NCBI GenBank assembly: GCA_013398955.1
Contig: VWPU01001211.1
Location: 54,454-118,453 of the forward strand
Direction: 5' to 3'
DNA length: 64,000 nucleotides
From: Callaeas wilsoni
Taxonomy: Eukaryota > Chordata > Aves > Passeriformes > Callaeidae
Made by a program: the position numbers and the translations under genes. Positions within the stretch are counted from its first letter, which is position 1. Each line of letters begins with the position of its first letter. Below are positions 24,153 to 38,400 of this stretch, one piece after another. The notes beneath the pieces were generated by a model. That model was not told the DNA's origin. It worked only from the letters and a program-made list of their open reading frames with translations, and did no database searches.

Positions 24153-27100
24153 TTTTATCTATGGAGAGTAACCTAATCTGCAGAGCACACTCATCAGACC
24201 AATTAAGACTCCATAAACATCACTCTGAAAAGGAGCCTCTCCCCAGTAAATATCCACTCTAATATGATCACATCTCAATGCGAAGAGAGAGGGATGAAAA
24301 AGAATGCCCACGTTTGATACATTTATGAATTTAAATTTTAAAGAACCCTGCATAAAAGGCTGTAGCTCCTCAAAGAATTTCAGCAGTGGAGAACAAACTG
24401 ACGTACAAAACCTTTCATCCCTGCATAGCTGGGGGTAATTAACACAGAGGCCTTGGGCTAGGGGATTAATTTCTCCAGCTAAGAGTGAGATGTACAAAAT
24501 AAGCTTTTCATTGCATATTTGAACAATACTAGACTGTTAGACTGCACCAGGGCTGTGATTTGGAGTCTTGGTTCAGTGGGGTGTATATGTGTGGTTTTGG
24601 TTTCTTGTCAGTTTTGATTTTGTTTTTTATAGTCTAGCTGTTTTTATCTAAGTGAATATGTCCTGCATTCTAAGAAAGTCACATATGGGTCTGAAAAATA
24701 GACTGCAGTTTAAGTTGCCCATCTTTCAAGAAACTTTAAGGATGATAAATTCTCAGAAAGCATATTCCTTTATAATCCTTGTCCTTGTTAATTCCTCAGA
24801 AATACTTTCTATGACAAAAGGTGTTCAGATGAGCCAAAAATTAATAGCAGACAGCTGTATTTTCAAGTCATTTGACTTACTATTGCCATCCTTTCTGGAT
24901 TTGCCCCACAAAACCCACACAAATTGGGGGCATGGGCATTCTAATCATACAAATGTGGACAGGAGCACCTATTGCATCTGGAAGTCAAGGGAGAAACAGG
25001 AGAGCTGAGCTCAAGCACCAGTATCTCTGTCTCTAAGTGCTAGACCACCCATATCCTGATAAATATGGGTATGACAGCCCTGAGTCATTGCCTCTCAGTC
25101 TACTTAGCTGAACCAGCTCATTATGACAGTTTATTTGAGCACCTAATAAAATCACAGCATTTGTAAAAGATACCCTATGTCTGCATTTCCCACAGAAGGA
25201 CATTTTTCAGTTCAAGAAAAGACTATTTTACAAAAACCTAATGATAACATGAATGTAAAGAAATCCTTTACAATTTGAACAGGAGGGGGAAAAAAGTGTA
25301 GGTAATTTTATCAGCTTTTTTTTTCCCCCAAGACTCTCTCTGAGAGAAAGAAGTTGCAGTGATATTTTGAATGTGTTGGCCAATTGAGTGGGTTTGCAAA
25401 ATAAAGCCAGATGGCGATGGATTACCCAAATGTTTCACTGTGGGAAGTCAGCCATTTGCTGTGCCTCCAAGAGCATTGTTTCTCAGATCCCACTCTGCTC
25501 GATGCTCCCACAGCTTACACACCACCTGCTGCCTTGCTGTGGGGTTTACGGCATGAAGAGCAGCAAGTCAGTAGCCAGTTGCAGGTGGCCACTGGTCCAT
25601 CAGCTGTGGGGACACAGGGAATGGAGTGGAGACTCCTCCACACACAGCTTTCAGTGGAAGGCAAGAGTACCAGAGGTCAGGACCTACTTGCTTTGAAGTC
25701 ACCAGAAATTGGGATGACACTGACAGCACCAATTTGAAAAAATTGGTGGTGTCTTGGGTAATTTCTAATTTTTTGCAAGTGTATGAAGAATCAGGTCAAC
25801 TCAGAACTGTCTAGTAGCCCTGATTCTTCACTCACAAAGTGATGTCAAGTGAATCCAGATTAAAGGGAAAGAACAAAACTATAGCCTGTGCCTGGCTAAG
25901 ACACAGAGGAGTGCAAATCACTGCAGTAACAAACTTTCCAGGATGTTCACCACTCAAAAATGCACCCACTACCTGGGCAAAGAAACTCCCAGGCAACGAC
26001 ATTCTGGGAAACCAAATCTTTGTTGCTCCTCTAAAGCAGCCTTTTTAAACAAAAATATTTTCAAAATTAATCAGTATTGGAATATCCGTTCACATGTCTG
26101 GTTCTCTTCCACTACAGCACCAAAAAGGCTCATTTCCAGGGCTGAATGATGGTGTAATCCAGATAAAACTCTGGAGTGGACTGTTCTCCCCATCATTCTT
26201 TCCTTTAAATAGACAGACCAAAAGACAGTAAAAGTTCACAGTCTCTAAAGCCACGTCTTATTACAAAATACAGAAATAATAAAGTAGAAGATAAATCCTT
26301 AAATGTAAAGAATTCCCAGGTCTGCTGAGGGAGACAAAGTAAATAAAAGGCTCAGAAACAACCCCCTTCAACAACACCAGGAAGGATGACTCATTCTTTT
26401 TCACCAAATTTGTGCATAGCTTGTTCTGCTAATTTCTTCTTCCTCTTACCATGTTCAGGCAATGTTTTTATGTTTTGAATGCAATTAATTAATCCTCTGC
26501 TTTACACAGCCTTTGCAGGTCACACTCAGGCACCTTAAATATCTCGCCCAAAACAGAGAATCATTCATTTACATGCTTGAAAGCATTGTGGCTACTTAAA
26601 AGTTTTCAGTCCAAGCTGTGGACAAACCATATGGGACATGGATCCTCATGTCCCTGTCCTTTGCGAAACTGCAACAACCAACTCCTGGTGAGCCATGGGA
26701 TGTTCAGGCAGGTGGTACCTCTGCCCTGCAAGCCAGGGGTCTGTAAAACATCCCTAGCCATCCAACAGCGCTTCCTGGGAAAACAGTATTTTAGTACCTG
26801 TTTGTACAGATAAGCTGAGGCAGCTTTTATCTTTTTCATAGTACTGGTACTTCATGCTGTCTATGCAGCCTCAGCTTCATACAAAATTCACACAGACTGT
26901 ACCCCAATCTTTTCTTTTCTTCCTTATATTCACACATAATAATGAAGGAGGAAAGAGGCTGTCAAATGCAATAGGAAATCAGGAAAAATAGCTTCAAATT
27001 TCAATTACTTTTACATATCATTAGGACTGCTTTGCAAATGTCTCCTTTGCAATTTCAGGAAACTATTTAAATCATCCCCTTCCAAGAGCACAAATTCAGA

Positions 27101-27811
27101 GATTCCTACAGCCAGGCAGCCCTAGAGTGACTATCTTTGCATTAAACCACTGAAACTCCAAGAGTGAAATTTAGAGCAGCTAAGTTATAAATCTCCTGTT
27201 GCATTAAAGGGTTTCTTGTTAAAAAAAGAAGAGGCTTCTTTCTCTCTTGTGACATGACCGAGCACTGGGATCTTTTAGTTTAGGTCATTAACACACCAGT
27301 ATAAATCTATTTTTTGCCGTTCAGTTTCACTCATGATCTCTGTGACAAAATATGAAGATCAGGGATTTTCAGAATAAAACTGTCAGTCAATTCAAACAAA
27401 CTCATAAATAATTACAGAATAATAATGCATAAAATGCTGGGTCATAAAATTATTTTTTCAAAGGAGTCCTGAAAGTGCAAACATTATTAAAAACAACAGT
27501 TGTGCAGCTATTTTATGCAACATATAAAACATTTTGCCTTTGACAAGATTAATGTGAGGGCCGAGACTTTCACACAAGCAGGACCAAAAAGTCTCACCAT
27601 GAAAATGTCAGCTCCACTTCAGTAACAACCAAATATCTGAAATACTCCTTTTTTAGGGGAAGAACAGAACTAAATTAAAGATGCTGAAATAATCTTTGCC
27701 AGTTTTAAATGAGATGGGGGGAATGAACACCTTTCCCACCTTTCAAACTTCTCTGCCTTGTGCCCTCATGCTCTTTGGCCACAAAGGCAAAAAAGCCTCA
27801 TTCAATGTCTT

Positions 27812-27824
27812 TGACCTTTGACCT
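27812..27824 (-). promoter_or_regulatory. Perfect DR1 nuclear-receptor motif
   Basis: On the minus strand the bases read AGGTCAAAGGTCA: two AGGTCA half-sites in direct orientation with one base between them. This is the consensus element for DR1-binding receptors such as RXR heterodimers with PPAR, HNF4 and COUP-TF (NR2F). Which of these binds, if any, cannot be told. Confidence 0.55.
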
Positions 27825-27870
27825 TTGTAGTATCAGAGGCCACATTACTATATTCTTACCCATTTGTGGT

Positions 27871-27881
27871 TAATCAGATTA
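27871..27881. promoter_or_regulatory. P3 paired-class homeodomain palindrome
   Basis: TAATCAGATTA is an 11-bp palindrome around a central A and fits the P3 consensus TAATYNRATTA bound cooperatively by dimers of paired-class homeodomains. The C and G next to the TAAT cores are the form preferred by lysine-50 proteins such as OTX, PITX, CRX and GSC. Confidence 0.5.
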
Positions 27882-30800
27882 AACGAAGAGGATCATTGGG
27901 TTAATTAGTTGAACAAGGCTCACTAATGGTAATAAGCAAGAGAGTGCACAGAGCAGGCTTCAGAGGATAAAACATAATGGCAGCTACTGGCATGGAGCAT
28001 CCAAAATTATTTAAATCAGTTTCTGTTGAAGAAAAAGTAAAGTCTGGTCTAGCAAAACACAAAACCCACAGACAACCATCCTGGCCTCAGAACTCACGTG
28101 CCAAAGTCAGGCCTGAAAAGAATTATTGAAAAAAGAGCACAAATTACAACCTTGTTCTGCGAATCTCTTCCTATTTTGAAGACACTTCCATTAAATTTCA
28201 CAGGCAAAATTTATAGTCTGGAGTTATGTCAAGGAGAAAGTAAAAGTTGCCTAATATACCATGTGCAGCTCAGCTTTGACTCAGATTCTATTCTTGAGCA
28301 TTACATTATGCAAACTTCTTCATAAAGCTCCATAATCCCTTTAAAGCAGCCCACACTGGTTTAAAAATTAAAAATCACTATTGTTTCCATTATCCTTTTA
28401 ATTGAATGATGGCATGACTAATATACAATATAAAAGTCAACTATTTAATCACACATAATCATCCTGTTTTACATTTTATTCATATCAGGTATTTCTAAAT
28501 TCAGATGTTATAATGTCAATTAACATAAAATTTATAGCCTTCAAGCTTTTCAGACACACATTACCTCCGAGTCAGTGAAATATTGAAGCATGACTGAAAT
28601 GCATGGTAGGAATGCAGTGTAAAAATCAATAATTGCATAGCAGAGAGTGGATGTTCTAAACATTTCATGTCAGGTTGTTGTGATTCCTCTGTGCATGTGA
28701 GAGCAGTAGAAGGAGAACACAAGGAGCATTAGCCCTAATAACAAGGCTTGTTGCACTGGCATCATCTACAACACTCCTGGGAAACCCAGAAATTCCTTTC
28801 TGCTTCTCTACCAGAGGATGAAGGAAGAAAAGAATGAGGCGAGCACATAAGCCCCTGCCTTACTCAGTGATTTGATGAGCTGATTCCTATGCTAAATTGA
28901 GCACCATGCAGGAAAAAAAGCATCAGAAACTCCTCTAGCAATGCTCACTTTTCAAGAGAAATTCGTTCTGGTTGAAGCAATTCCCCCATGCAGTATTACA
29001 TTGATACTGTAAAGATATCATCTGGTATTTTACAGTATTTAAGTGGCTGACTACATAAATTATTTGGTTAGAGGAAGTACTGCACATGGATTGTAGCAGG
29101 CAATATCAAAACAGAACAAAAATGTCCAAGATTAAGGTACACAAGCAGCTCTTTCTGATTGCCAATAGAGAGGCCAGACAGTACATCCTTAGTTAATGCT
29201 CAGTGGTCTTGTCTGAGTTATTTTCTAAAACATCTCCACTAGAGCTGCTTATTATTTTAAAGTAATTCTTAATAAATATTGATTTGCTAATATTTTTTGT
29301 GGAAACAGTTATGCCATTTTTAAAATTTATTTTCTTGTTGTTCAGATGAACTTTCTCTTCTGGCAGAAAAAAAAAAACAAACAGAAAACCATTAAGTTGC
29401 TGAAAAGTCATGTTTTGACATTTTATAACCAATTTCTTCCCATAGATTTCAGAATTACAGAATGTTTTGATGTTTTTAGGTTTGGTACTAAATGTAGGAC
29501 AATAACTCGATGAAGTGCCTTGATTAACTTATTCCATACTTTTTTATATTCAGTTCATAAACCATTCCAAGGCTTGAACTTTACGCTCCCACCTCAGAAA
29601 TATTTTTCTAAAAAATCGGATGTTCATTAGACAGAAAAGCTTTTTATTATTCATTCCAGTTCCAGCCTGCATTCCCTCTTTAAAGACAGGCTCACATTTT
29701 TCCTCATGGTGAAATATTCATGTATCATAATTTTTACAAAGGAATTAAAGACAACGCTTCTAAGTTTCCATAAAATATGGTACTCATTTGAATGGTAGAG
29801 AGCACACTGGACCTATACGGGATGTTTTTTGGGGAGGTCAGTGTATGAAACATCTGAAACACTCCAGTATTTAGTAAGAGAAAGTTGAGATTTATGTATT
29901 AGAATACAGTTTGGAGTAAAGGAAAGAAGGATATCTTTTTCATAATAAGGTAAGAATAAGTTACATGTAATTTAAATTGTAAAGACATTACAGAAAGCAG
30001 GAGTTCTTAATGCATATATAACACTGTTATTACAAAAAAAAAAAAAACCACAACTATTTTCTGTTATTAGAAATAAGTAGTAACTGGCTGAGTTGTACAA
30101 TTCCAAAGCTGTCAGATGAAGTCACTCTCTTCCTGAATTAAATAGCTGCCACCTACAAAACAGATACAAAACCACTTCGAATGTGCAGAATCAAAGCGTA
30201 ATCTGAAACAAAACAAAGAACACCAAAAACACACTTGTGAGAAGGTAGGACTGCTGAAAACTAGAAATGCCAAGGTTCTGCAATATTTGCCAAACTGTTT
30301 CTAGAGTTGTCCATCAACAAAGAGAAATCAACTAAGATTAGGTGTTACCACAACTAAAAGAATCTATATAAATGGAGCTGCCATCTAACAACAATAAAAT
30401 GTTTGATTGGACTTGGGAGTTTTTGGGTGGTTGGCTTGGTTTTTCTAGCAAGAATTGCACATGCAGTTTGTTTTCAAAAGCTTTTTGAGAACTGCTGTGC
30501 AAATAAGAGGTCTATCCTTCATCTATAAGGTATTGTAGCTAAAATCTGGCAGTAGGTCTTGCAGGAACTATGAAAGTTGGAAGTTACAGACTTATTCCAA
30601 AAATTCCTACACGAAATCTATGGCCTGTGTTAGGCAGGAGATCAGGCAAGACCATCACAAGGGTCTCCTTGGTCCATAAAACCCAGGAGCACATGGGAAT
30701 GGGAATGGCCATGGAGTGTCAGTGGCTCAGCTTTTCCCCTGACATGAATATGGACCAACAGAGCCTGTTTACAGCTGTGTCCAACGAGACCAAGGCATAG

Positions 30801-33800
30801 CAGCCCCCACTGGGACAACTGGAAAGAGAGCTCAGTTTAGGGGATTATATTCCCCTGTGATACCAGCACTGTGTACAAACCAGACTCAAAAGCCAGGATT
30901 CTCCTTCCCTTTTTGATCCCAGTACAGAAGGTTTCAGATTTACGTGGCATAAGAGAGCCCAGGTCAGTCTCCCTGGTTCCAGGACCATGTCAGTGTGACT
31001 GATCAGAGCTTCCCACAACACAGAGATTACAAACAAGCAGATCTCCAACCCCCTTCTGCCTTACCCTCTGCATGAAGGAAAAAAGGAAATTTTCTGGTGT
31101 TTCTTCTCTACACTCATTCACTTCCTCCTCAGACTAGTGCACTCCCTTCTCCCCATGTTACCGATCCACTGCTTTGAACTGCTTTGATCATCTTTATTAA
31201 GGGAGGTGGAATAATTGAACTTATGAGCTTTTGCCCAGATCAGCTACTGAACAGCCCCCTGGCTACATCCTCATCAATGTAAAGGCAAAATACCTGCCCT
31301 AAAGTATTAAAAAAGCCAAACCCAAACCTGCTGCAACAGGGTTACTGTCCTGAAGATAAGCTTAAGAAGCTTGGGTGAAAATTGTTCCTGTGCCTGGGAA
31401 GGAATAAAAGTCTTTCCTGAGGCAGAAACAAACGAGTGTCAGAACCACAATGGCAGGAAAAAGACATATAATTGTTTGCTCATATTTCTTCTCTTTCAAG
31501 TGACTGGAAATTGCCCACAGCATCTATAAGTACCTTTGTATACAGTTGCTGTTCGCTCATCGGCTTTTATAGGTATGGTGTTTTTCACAGTGCTAATGTG
31601 TTTTGTAGATGCAATAAATCTAAATAAGTATTCATAAAGACTTGGGTTTCCCCAGAATTACTCCCTTTCACATGCCTGCACAAGCTCTACCAGAACCATT
31701 TTATCTTATTTACTGTCTTCTGTACAATGCTACTACAAAATGCTGTTTAAGAACTACATCTATCATTGACTTCTCGTCCTGAAAATATGAGGAATGAAAT
31801 CAGCCCATGTTAAATCACAGATGGCTGAAAACTGGATCTTGTTGAAAGGACAGATCTTCCCACAACTTCTTTAAGTCATTACTTTTTTTAACTTAACAAT
31901 AAGAAGAGCTTCAACTTCAAGCTTCAGACATCATGTTTCGTAGGTTTTGCTTTTGTTTCATCAAGAGCAATCTAAGAATATATTTAATTTTTTAAAATGT
32001 ACAATTTACTCCATATGAGTTTTAATTTTGTTTCCTGCACTGCAAACCTGTTGAATAATTGAATTGTTTTCAGTAAGATTTTAAGTACGGAAAATTAATG
32101 TAGAATAACACAAACAGTTATATAGAAACAAACTAAAAAATACTTTGAGTTTGGTGAACAAGCACTGAAATCAAGACTGCCTCTGCATGAAAAAAGCACG
32201 TGAGTTTTAAAAAGAAAAGAACTCATATTTCCCATATTATGTAGTATAAATGTAATGCAAAAGAGAAAAAAAAAAAAAGGGATACCATTTCAATATGAAT
32301 CAACAGCACCAGCAACTTCCAGTTCACATGTCAAGCATTGTAGGGCTCCTATGAGCTGCTGACCTGGCATTTCTCAAAGGTGAAATCCCATCAGGAATCC
32401 TGCTGGGAACAGCATCCAGGGCCTGCAGGGGTTCCCTGAAAAGTCACCTACCAAGTACTTCATCCAATCGAGATAAAAAGGGATTTTAGTGGCTCAGCTT
32501 TGCCTTTGCCCATGACATGCACTGTGAACTCAACAGGTTCTTTGGGGTTGGTTTTCAGGTTTTGCATAAACTGTATGTGCTTCTTTACTCTCCCTTTCTT
32601 TAGCCTGGCGCAGATGCTGGTACAGCATCTCATCACTGTTCCTCTGGGATTATTCAAGGAATTTACCATACAGTAAATGTTCACAGCTCTTTAAGACATT
32701 TCTTATTATGCCCAGCACCACTAATTGCATTAGTCCATCTTGCATCACCCTTGCTCACTTTCTAGATGTTCTTCCACTCATGAAGATGCCAGAGATATTC
32801 ACAAGTCTGGTTTCAGTGCCAAGAAATCTCATTTCTTTATGTCTCCTTCTGAAAGTTTAATTTCACTGGCAATTTTTGGCACTATTTCCCACAAAGTATG
32901 AGGAGAAGACGAAAGCAAGTGAGTGTGGCAGGGTGGATTTAATATCTGATTCTATGTATAACTTCTGTGAAAGCCATTAAAACACTATCAGAAAAGCCAA
33001 AGCTACAAAGGCCATGCTAAGAGAGTGCTTCTGTTTCTACTGGAGAAAAAGGAAAGAAGAATCAGGGTTCATCTCTAAGACTGATATTTTCAAAAGGGCC
33101 TTTATTCTTCTGAAAGTAGAGGACTCCTTTGGAAAGAACAGATCTTGAAATTAATGTATGAGTTTTCAGAGCAATAAGGGTTAATTTTTCCATCGACTTT
33201 CAAGTCAAACTGACCATTCCATATATTTGGGATGAAGTCAAAGATAGAAATAAATATTGTCAATGAAGCTTATTAGAGTTACATTTAGATGCCACTGTGC
33301 TGTGCATATGGGGTAGGGAAGTATTTCTGCCCTGAAAACATCTGGCAAAGAAGGAAAAATACAATACATGAACTGATTCAAACAAACATCAGGTCTTTTT
33401 CTCAGGTCATGGGAGGAGTTAGTAAAGATTAGGTAAAGAAATGGGAAAAAAAAAAAAACAAAAAAACAAAAAAAACCCCAACAAGACTAAGTGAAACAGA
33501 ACTGAAGAAAGAGCAGGTGGTATGAAGTGACAAATATTAGGGAAATAGTAAAGAAAACTGAGAGGAACATGGTAAAGTCCTGCCTGGTTGCTTCTTCTAC
33601 TGCTCCAGTCAGCTGGGGTCTGGCTGGCTTTCCTATGAAGAAGAAAAAAAAAAGCCCTAAAAGGAGCCCACACAGCCTCTTATACAGGAAGGATATTTCC
33701 CAAATCAGTGTTAGGAAATCACAGAGTGTTTACATGATGAAAATGCCACATATGGTCCTCTTGTTTATAAACGATCTTTACTAGTAAGAGACTCTGAGGA

Positions 33801-35388
33801 GCATGAGCAGATTTCAAAAAAACCCAGCTTGGCTGGCTTCCCTACAGAACTGCAGTTGTACAAATATTCCTTCACAGAAAAGAAAAAATTCAGAAAAAAG
33901 AATTAAAAATATAAATATATGAATCAAAATGATCCTTCTCCCTCAGTGGTTCCCTAAAGCACCTGTACCCTGAGTGCAAATCCCTTTCTCCATTCCAAGG
34001 GTGATCTGATTGCAGGCAGGTGAAAGTTCAGCAACTTGCTAATGCAGTAAATTATACAGTGGGGGAAAGTGAGGGTGACAGCATCCAGCTGTAACACTAG
34101 GCACACAAAATATAGGTAAAGAGTTTAATTACCGAAACCTTGTCAGGTCTATGGAGAAACTGGTGAAAGATTAAATTTCTTTTTTTATCCCCTTACATTT
34201 CCCCCTTGTGAACATTCCCCTCCCAGAAGCACAACCCTTCTGTTCACTTAAATAAATACAAACACAGCCTAGCCATTCCTTCTCAGCTTCACTTCAAATC
34301 AACCTTGTACCACCCCTAGTCCTACTCCTTGTCTCCTGGATGAACAACTGTGTTTGTGGCAAATCAGATTTTCTTTTTCTTGGTATACAGTCGAGTCAAG
34401 GGGAAATCATTCTCTGTGGAAGAGTTTTGCAACTCATAAATAGGAATTTAAGGTTTAAATAATCACATATCCTACAAAACATCAATGTGGCACATGACCT
34501 ATGGCAAATACAGGCTCTGATCTGGGGTTTGGTTATGGTGGTAACAGCAAGGCTGCTAGAAACTTCAGCTGAAACACAACTGATCCACTGCTCTTGTCCC
34601 TCCAAAGCCACTGCCACCTCCAAGAGCTCTGTCTCTTGTTCATAGCTCCCAGCAAACAGCACCAGGTTGCGCACTGTGAGTGAACAGAGCCAATTGTTCA
34701 GAGCAAACCAGGCTTGTGGCAAAGTCTCTGCCAAGCTGAAGAAGCAGATTTTACTATGCAAATGGCAATTGCAGCAATCTCTACAGAGAAGCTGTTGACA
34801 AGCTTTAGGCAAGGTAAAAACAGACAGAAGCAAGCAATTAATTTATTATTTTCCTCAGTAAAGAACAGTGTATCAGTAATGGCCCACGGTAAGCATGAAT
34901 AATAGTGAAGCTGGGAGCAACATGGTATAATTTTAACATTCTACAGCCTTTTTAAATCAATCTTATTGATGTTCATCACATCCATAAAGCTGAAAAGAAT
35001 GGGTTTACTAAACTTAAGGAAAATATAAGATCTCATTTTGCACCTTTCAGTTTCTTCATTATGTTGCCATAATGTCATCAGTGTAATATATTTCACCCTT
35101 TTGCCTCTGTTTCAGCATTCCTTTTTTCATTCTGCTCTGATCATGTCTGGTTCTTTGAAGCAATGAAATGAATTATGGATATTGCTTTTACTCCACTGCC
35201 ACATCCAGGAGAGGAGCAGCATGTGCTGAGAGGAAAAAAATGTTCCCTGCTTTAGGACTGAGAAGTCAACACTAAAACCCAGAATATCTCATCACCCTCC
35301 ATACTCTGAGAGCTACGCCTGGAATCAGTAGCTTTGCACATGGCTTTGCAGGAAGACTTTAGCCAAAGATTGGCCAGATAAGGAACAA

Positions 35389-35468
35389 AATCACAGAATT
35401 TTCAAGGTTGGAAGAGACTTTTAAGATCATCTAATCCAACCATCAACCCAGCAGCACCCGGACACTGT
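35389..35468 (-). mobile_element. Short CR1 LINE fragment (3' tip, minus strand)
   Basis: The sequence AATCACAGAATTTTCAAGG, then GGAAGAGACTTTTAAGATCA, then CTAATCCAACCATCAACCCA is the reverse complement of a CR1 3' terminus of a subfamily different from the copy at 23871. Only about 80 bp remain, consistent with extreme 5' truncation. Confidence 0.88.
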
Positions 35469-38400
35469 GCTGAAGTCTGTGGTATGAGATCCAGAAAACT
35501 GTGTTATTCCCAAGGCAGGGAGGTCAAAGGATCTGCCTACCCCTTACATCTTCCTACTCCAGACCCTGGGGCAGAGCTGTGGAACAGCCACGTGGTCATT
35601 GCTGTCACACAGTCCAGAGCCTCCTCATGACCCCTGGACAAAGACTGCAAGATAAGGTTTATTTAAGCCAGTTCTTCCACAGAAGATATGCAATGTTGTA
35701 GTCTAATGTGGTAGATCAGCAACCTGTAATGGGCAAGATCAACACTGTGTATTCCTCTGAGCCAGCAACTTGCTCTGTACTTGATGGTTTTAATTAGATA
35801 ATCCAAGATGAAACAGCTCTACTAGAGGCACAGAGGTATTTTGATTTTGAATGGCTCATTAAAAGTCCAAATCCCTACTCCAAATCAGGCAGAAAAGGCA
35901 TTTAAACTGAGACTCTTCAGCCATTGTGGCTTAAGGCACTCTTGCCTAAGTCTTTCAGAGTTGGTTGGGAAAAAAAAATAAATTTTGTGCTAGGGCTCAT
36001 CTCATGTTCTCAAGTCTTCCTTCCAAAGGCCACCTTCTTCTCATGAAACCAAGAGAGATCACTGCACAAGAGCTGAGATTTAATTAAGAAAATAAACTAA
36101 GTTTGAGAACTGAAATACATTGAATTTTGTCAAAATTTTCTGCCTGAATGAAATATCAGAATCATTTTAGAATTTCCTTGCAACAGACACAATAAAAAAG
36201 GTAAAGAAACAAAACAAAATGAAGATGCACATACAGGGAATTGTTATCTGAAGGATTTTGCTTTACTGAAGAAGTTCATGTTTTACCTGCAAAGTTTTCA
36301 AAATCATTACTGAGCATCTTAAATGAAATTATTCAGAAGTTGTTTGTAACCACGTGCTTGCCCTCAATCTGCCTCATCTTAGTTTGTAATTCCTTGGGGA
36401 GAATGACACTTTTTTTAAAAACAAAAAAGCAGGAAACAGTGTATTGGAATCTTGCCACTTTCTTATTAAAAAGGAGCATCTACACCCGACTAGTTGTGTG
36501 CAGACACAAAAAATCCGTGAATACATAATTTGAAGCACAACAGCATGCAAATATATTCAACAATTCATCTTGCTTAAGAAGCCTGAGGAAAAAGGCACAC
36601 AAAACAAAAATGCGTGTGAAGCATTCCAAGTGCATCCTGCTATGTTTGTAGTGATCCCTTAAAAACAAAAAGGCTAAAGAATGGGAATTAGACCATCCAT
36701 TTTACGATGACTCTGTAAAATGGTAATCCAAAGAAAATGAGGCCACAGTGAGATGTTCACCATCAGTCTGGTTTCAACAGCTGGAGCAGCAGATGCCCTG
36801 CCCACCCAATTCTCCAAGACCTCCTAAATTAATTCACACAGCCCCATGAAAGGAGGGGTGAACATCTCAGCGAAGGAACATTTGTTTAGCCCGGCAAAAA
36901 AGTTCCCATGTAACTATAGGCTAACAAACTACAGATGAAATATTAAACCCCTAAATGCACATTTGAATAATTTAAGCCATCCAGATCTTTAAATTAATTA
37001 CCTCCATCTAAGTTTCAATTAATATGATTCACTAGTAGATTTTTAAACTACTCGCTTAATGAGTTTTAAAGAAACACCATGAAGTTCTGAAGTTTTATTT
37101 TGTTTGCTAAATCAGATATTTAGCCTACTTATCAACTGATAATATAGTGAAATATGTAGAATTAGAAGCTTTCCAGATAAGGCAATTAGCAGTTTTACAG
37201 ATTAGCCTGCTCTGTACTGGAAGCACAACACTCAAACAGGCACAGTCCAGTGTCTTTAGTGTAACACACACTTATCCAGACAAAAAAAACACGTATTTCC
37301 ACATTAGTAGGTGCCAAAACCAGTGCCTATCAAAGCTCAATTAAAAATCCAAGCTTTGGGCACAGCCTCAATATAAGTTTATATCCTGTTCAAGCTTTTA
37401 CTTGCTCTCAGGAATCCAATTGTTGCATAACAGTTATATACCTGTTTCTTTTAGTAAATAACCAGGTAATTCCTCAGGGACCTAGGCAACAATGGTCAAA
37501 TATGCACCACATCCACAGTCGTGTAAGTGGGAAGGAAATCCCAAAGTGACCAAAGTCAGGGAACTCCTATCACCATCTCCTGTGACTTACATGATAATGA
37601 AATGTTCCCCAAACTGTTCTTATTTTATCAAAACGCATCACAGTGCCCAAGACTTAAGCACTCAGTACATGCTTGCAAGAAATCCCTCTTACTTAAGGCA
37701 GATGTTTGTAAGAAGGTTTTTCATTTGGGTAAAGGTCACTGACTACAGCTGGACAGGTCACTCTGTGCCACATGGCAAATTGTTTCTTTGACTCAACATG
37801 AGATTTAATATCCTGTGAATCAAAGCAAAACATGCTTTTTGTTTGCTTACAAAGAGCTTTATTACCAGCACACACCAGTGATCACTGACAGAAGAGAGTG
37901 TAATGACAGAGACACACAAACCTCTCTGTCCTAAAAGCTCCAAGCACTGGGCAGCACCCACTAAGTGGTCACAGCACACGGAAGAAAAGGGATGACTCTG
38001 ACCATAACAGAGTAGGGTGGCCCTTCTCTGTTTCCCATAACATCCCCTGTGCTTTTGGCCCCCAAGGCTTTGTCCCATTTCCACAGAGACAAAACCAGAA
38101 GCACTCAACTGCCAGGGTGTGTGTGGACCAACATCTCCCTTGCCTTCACCATTCCATGGCTCTAACCAGAGACCCATTCACAATTTCAGTGGGATTGGGA
38201 CAGCTGGCTCTGTAGATGACACAGGTGAGATAACCAGGCACAAGATGCTTCTGAGTTGCTTCACGACCTTGATGTATGAGTTTAGTCAGCCCTGACAGTA
38301 TGAAAGCATATCAAGTTAGTCCATAAAATGCAAACAGATTTCTTGTGTGCTTGGATATTTTCCAGTCTGAATTTAGGGTAAAAGATATATTTAATACTCC

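Larger units (their letters stand above)
27740..27990. promoter_or_regulatory. Candidate enhancer with DR1 and homeodomain sites
   Basis: A perfect DR1 motif (27812-27824), a perfect P3-type paired-homeodomain palindrome (27871-27881) and a TAATTA homeodomain core (27902-27907) lie within about 100 bp. No repeat is present in this stretch. The motif matches are directly seen. That they work together as an enhancer is inference, and conservation cannot be judged from one sequence. Confidence 0.4.
24153..35388. other. AT-rich non-coding DNA
   Basis: No identifiable gene. Within it, 27740-27990 stands out as a candidate regulatory element and is listed separately. Open frames at 24159-24497 (minus), 24652-25008 and 25388-25737 (plus), and 34396-34833 (minus) were read through and resemble no family I know. 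Homopolymer A tracts occur near 30034-30048, 32266-32278 and 33446-33475. Confidence 0.6.

Noticed and set aside
23960..24262. 100-codon plus-strand frame
   Set aside because: It is mostly the reverse complement of the CR1 3' end at 23871-24152, a non-coding orientation.
34396..34833. 145-codon minus-strand frame with many cysteines
   Set aside because: No domain, signal peptide or splice context was recognised, and the length is within chance expectation for this window.
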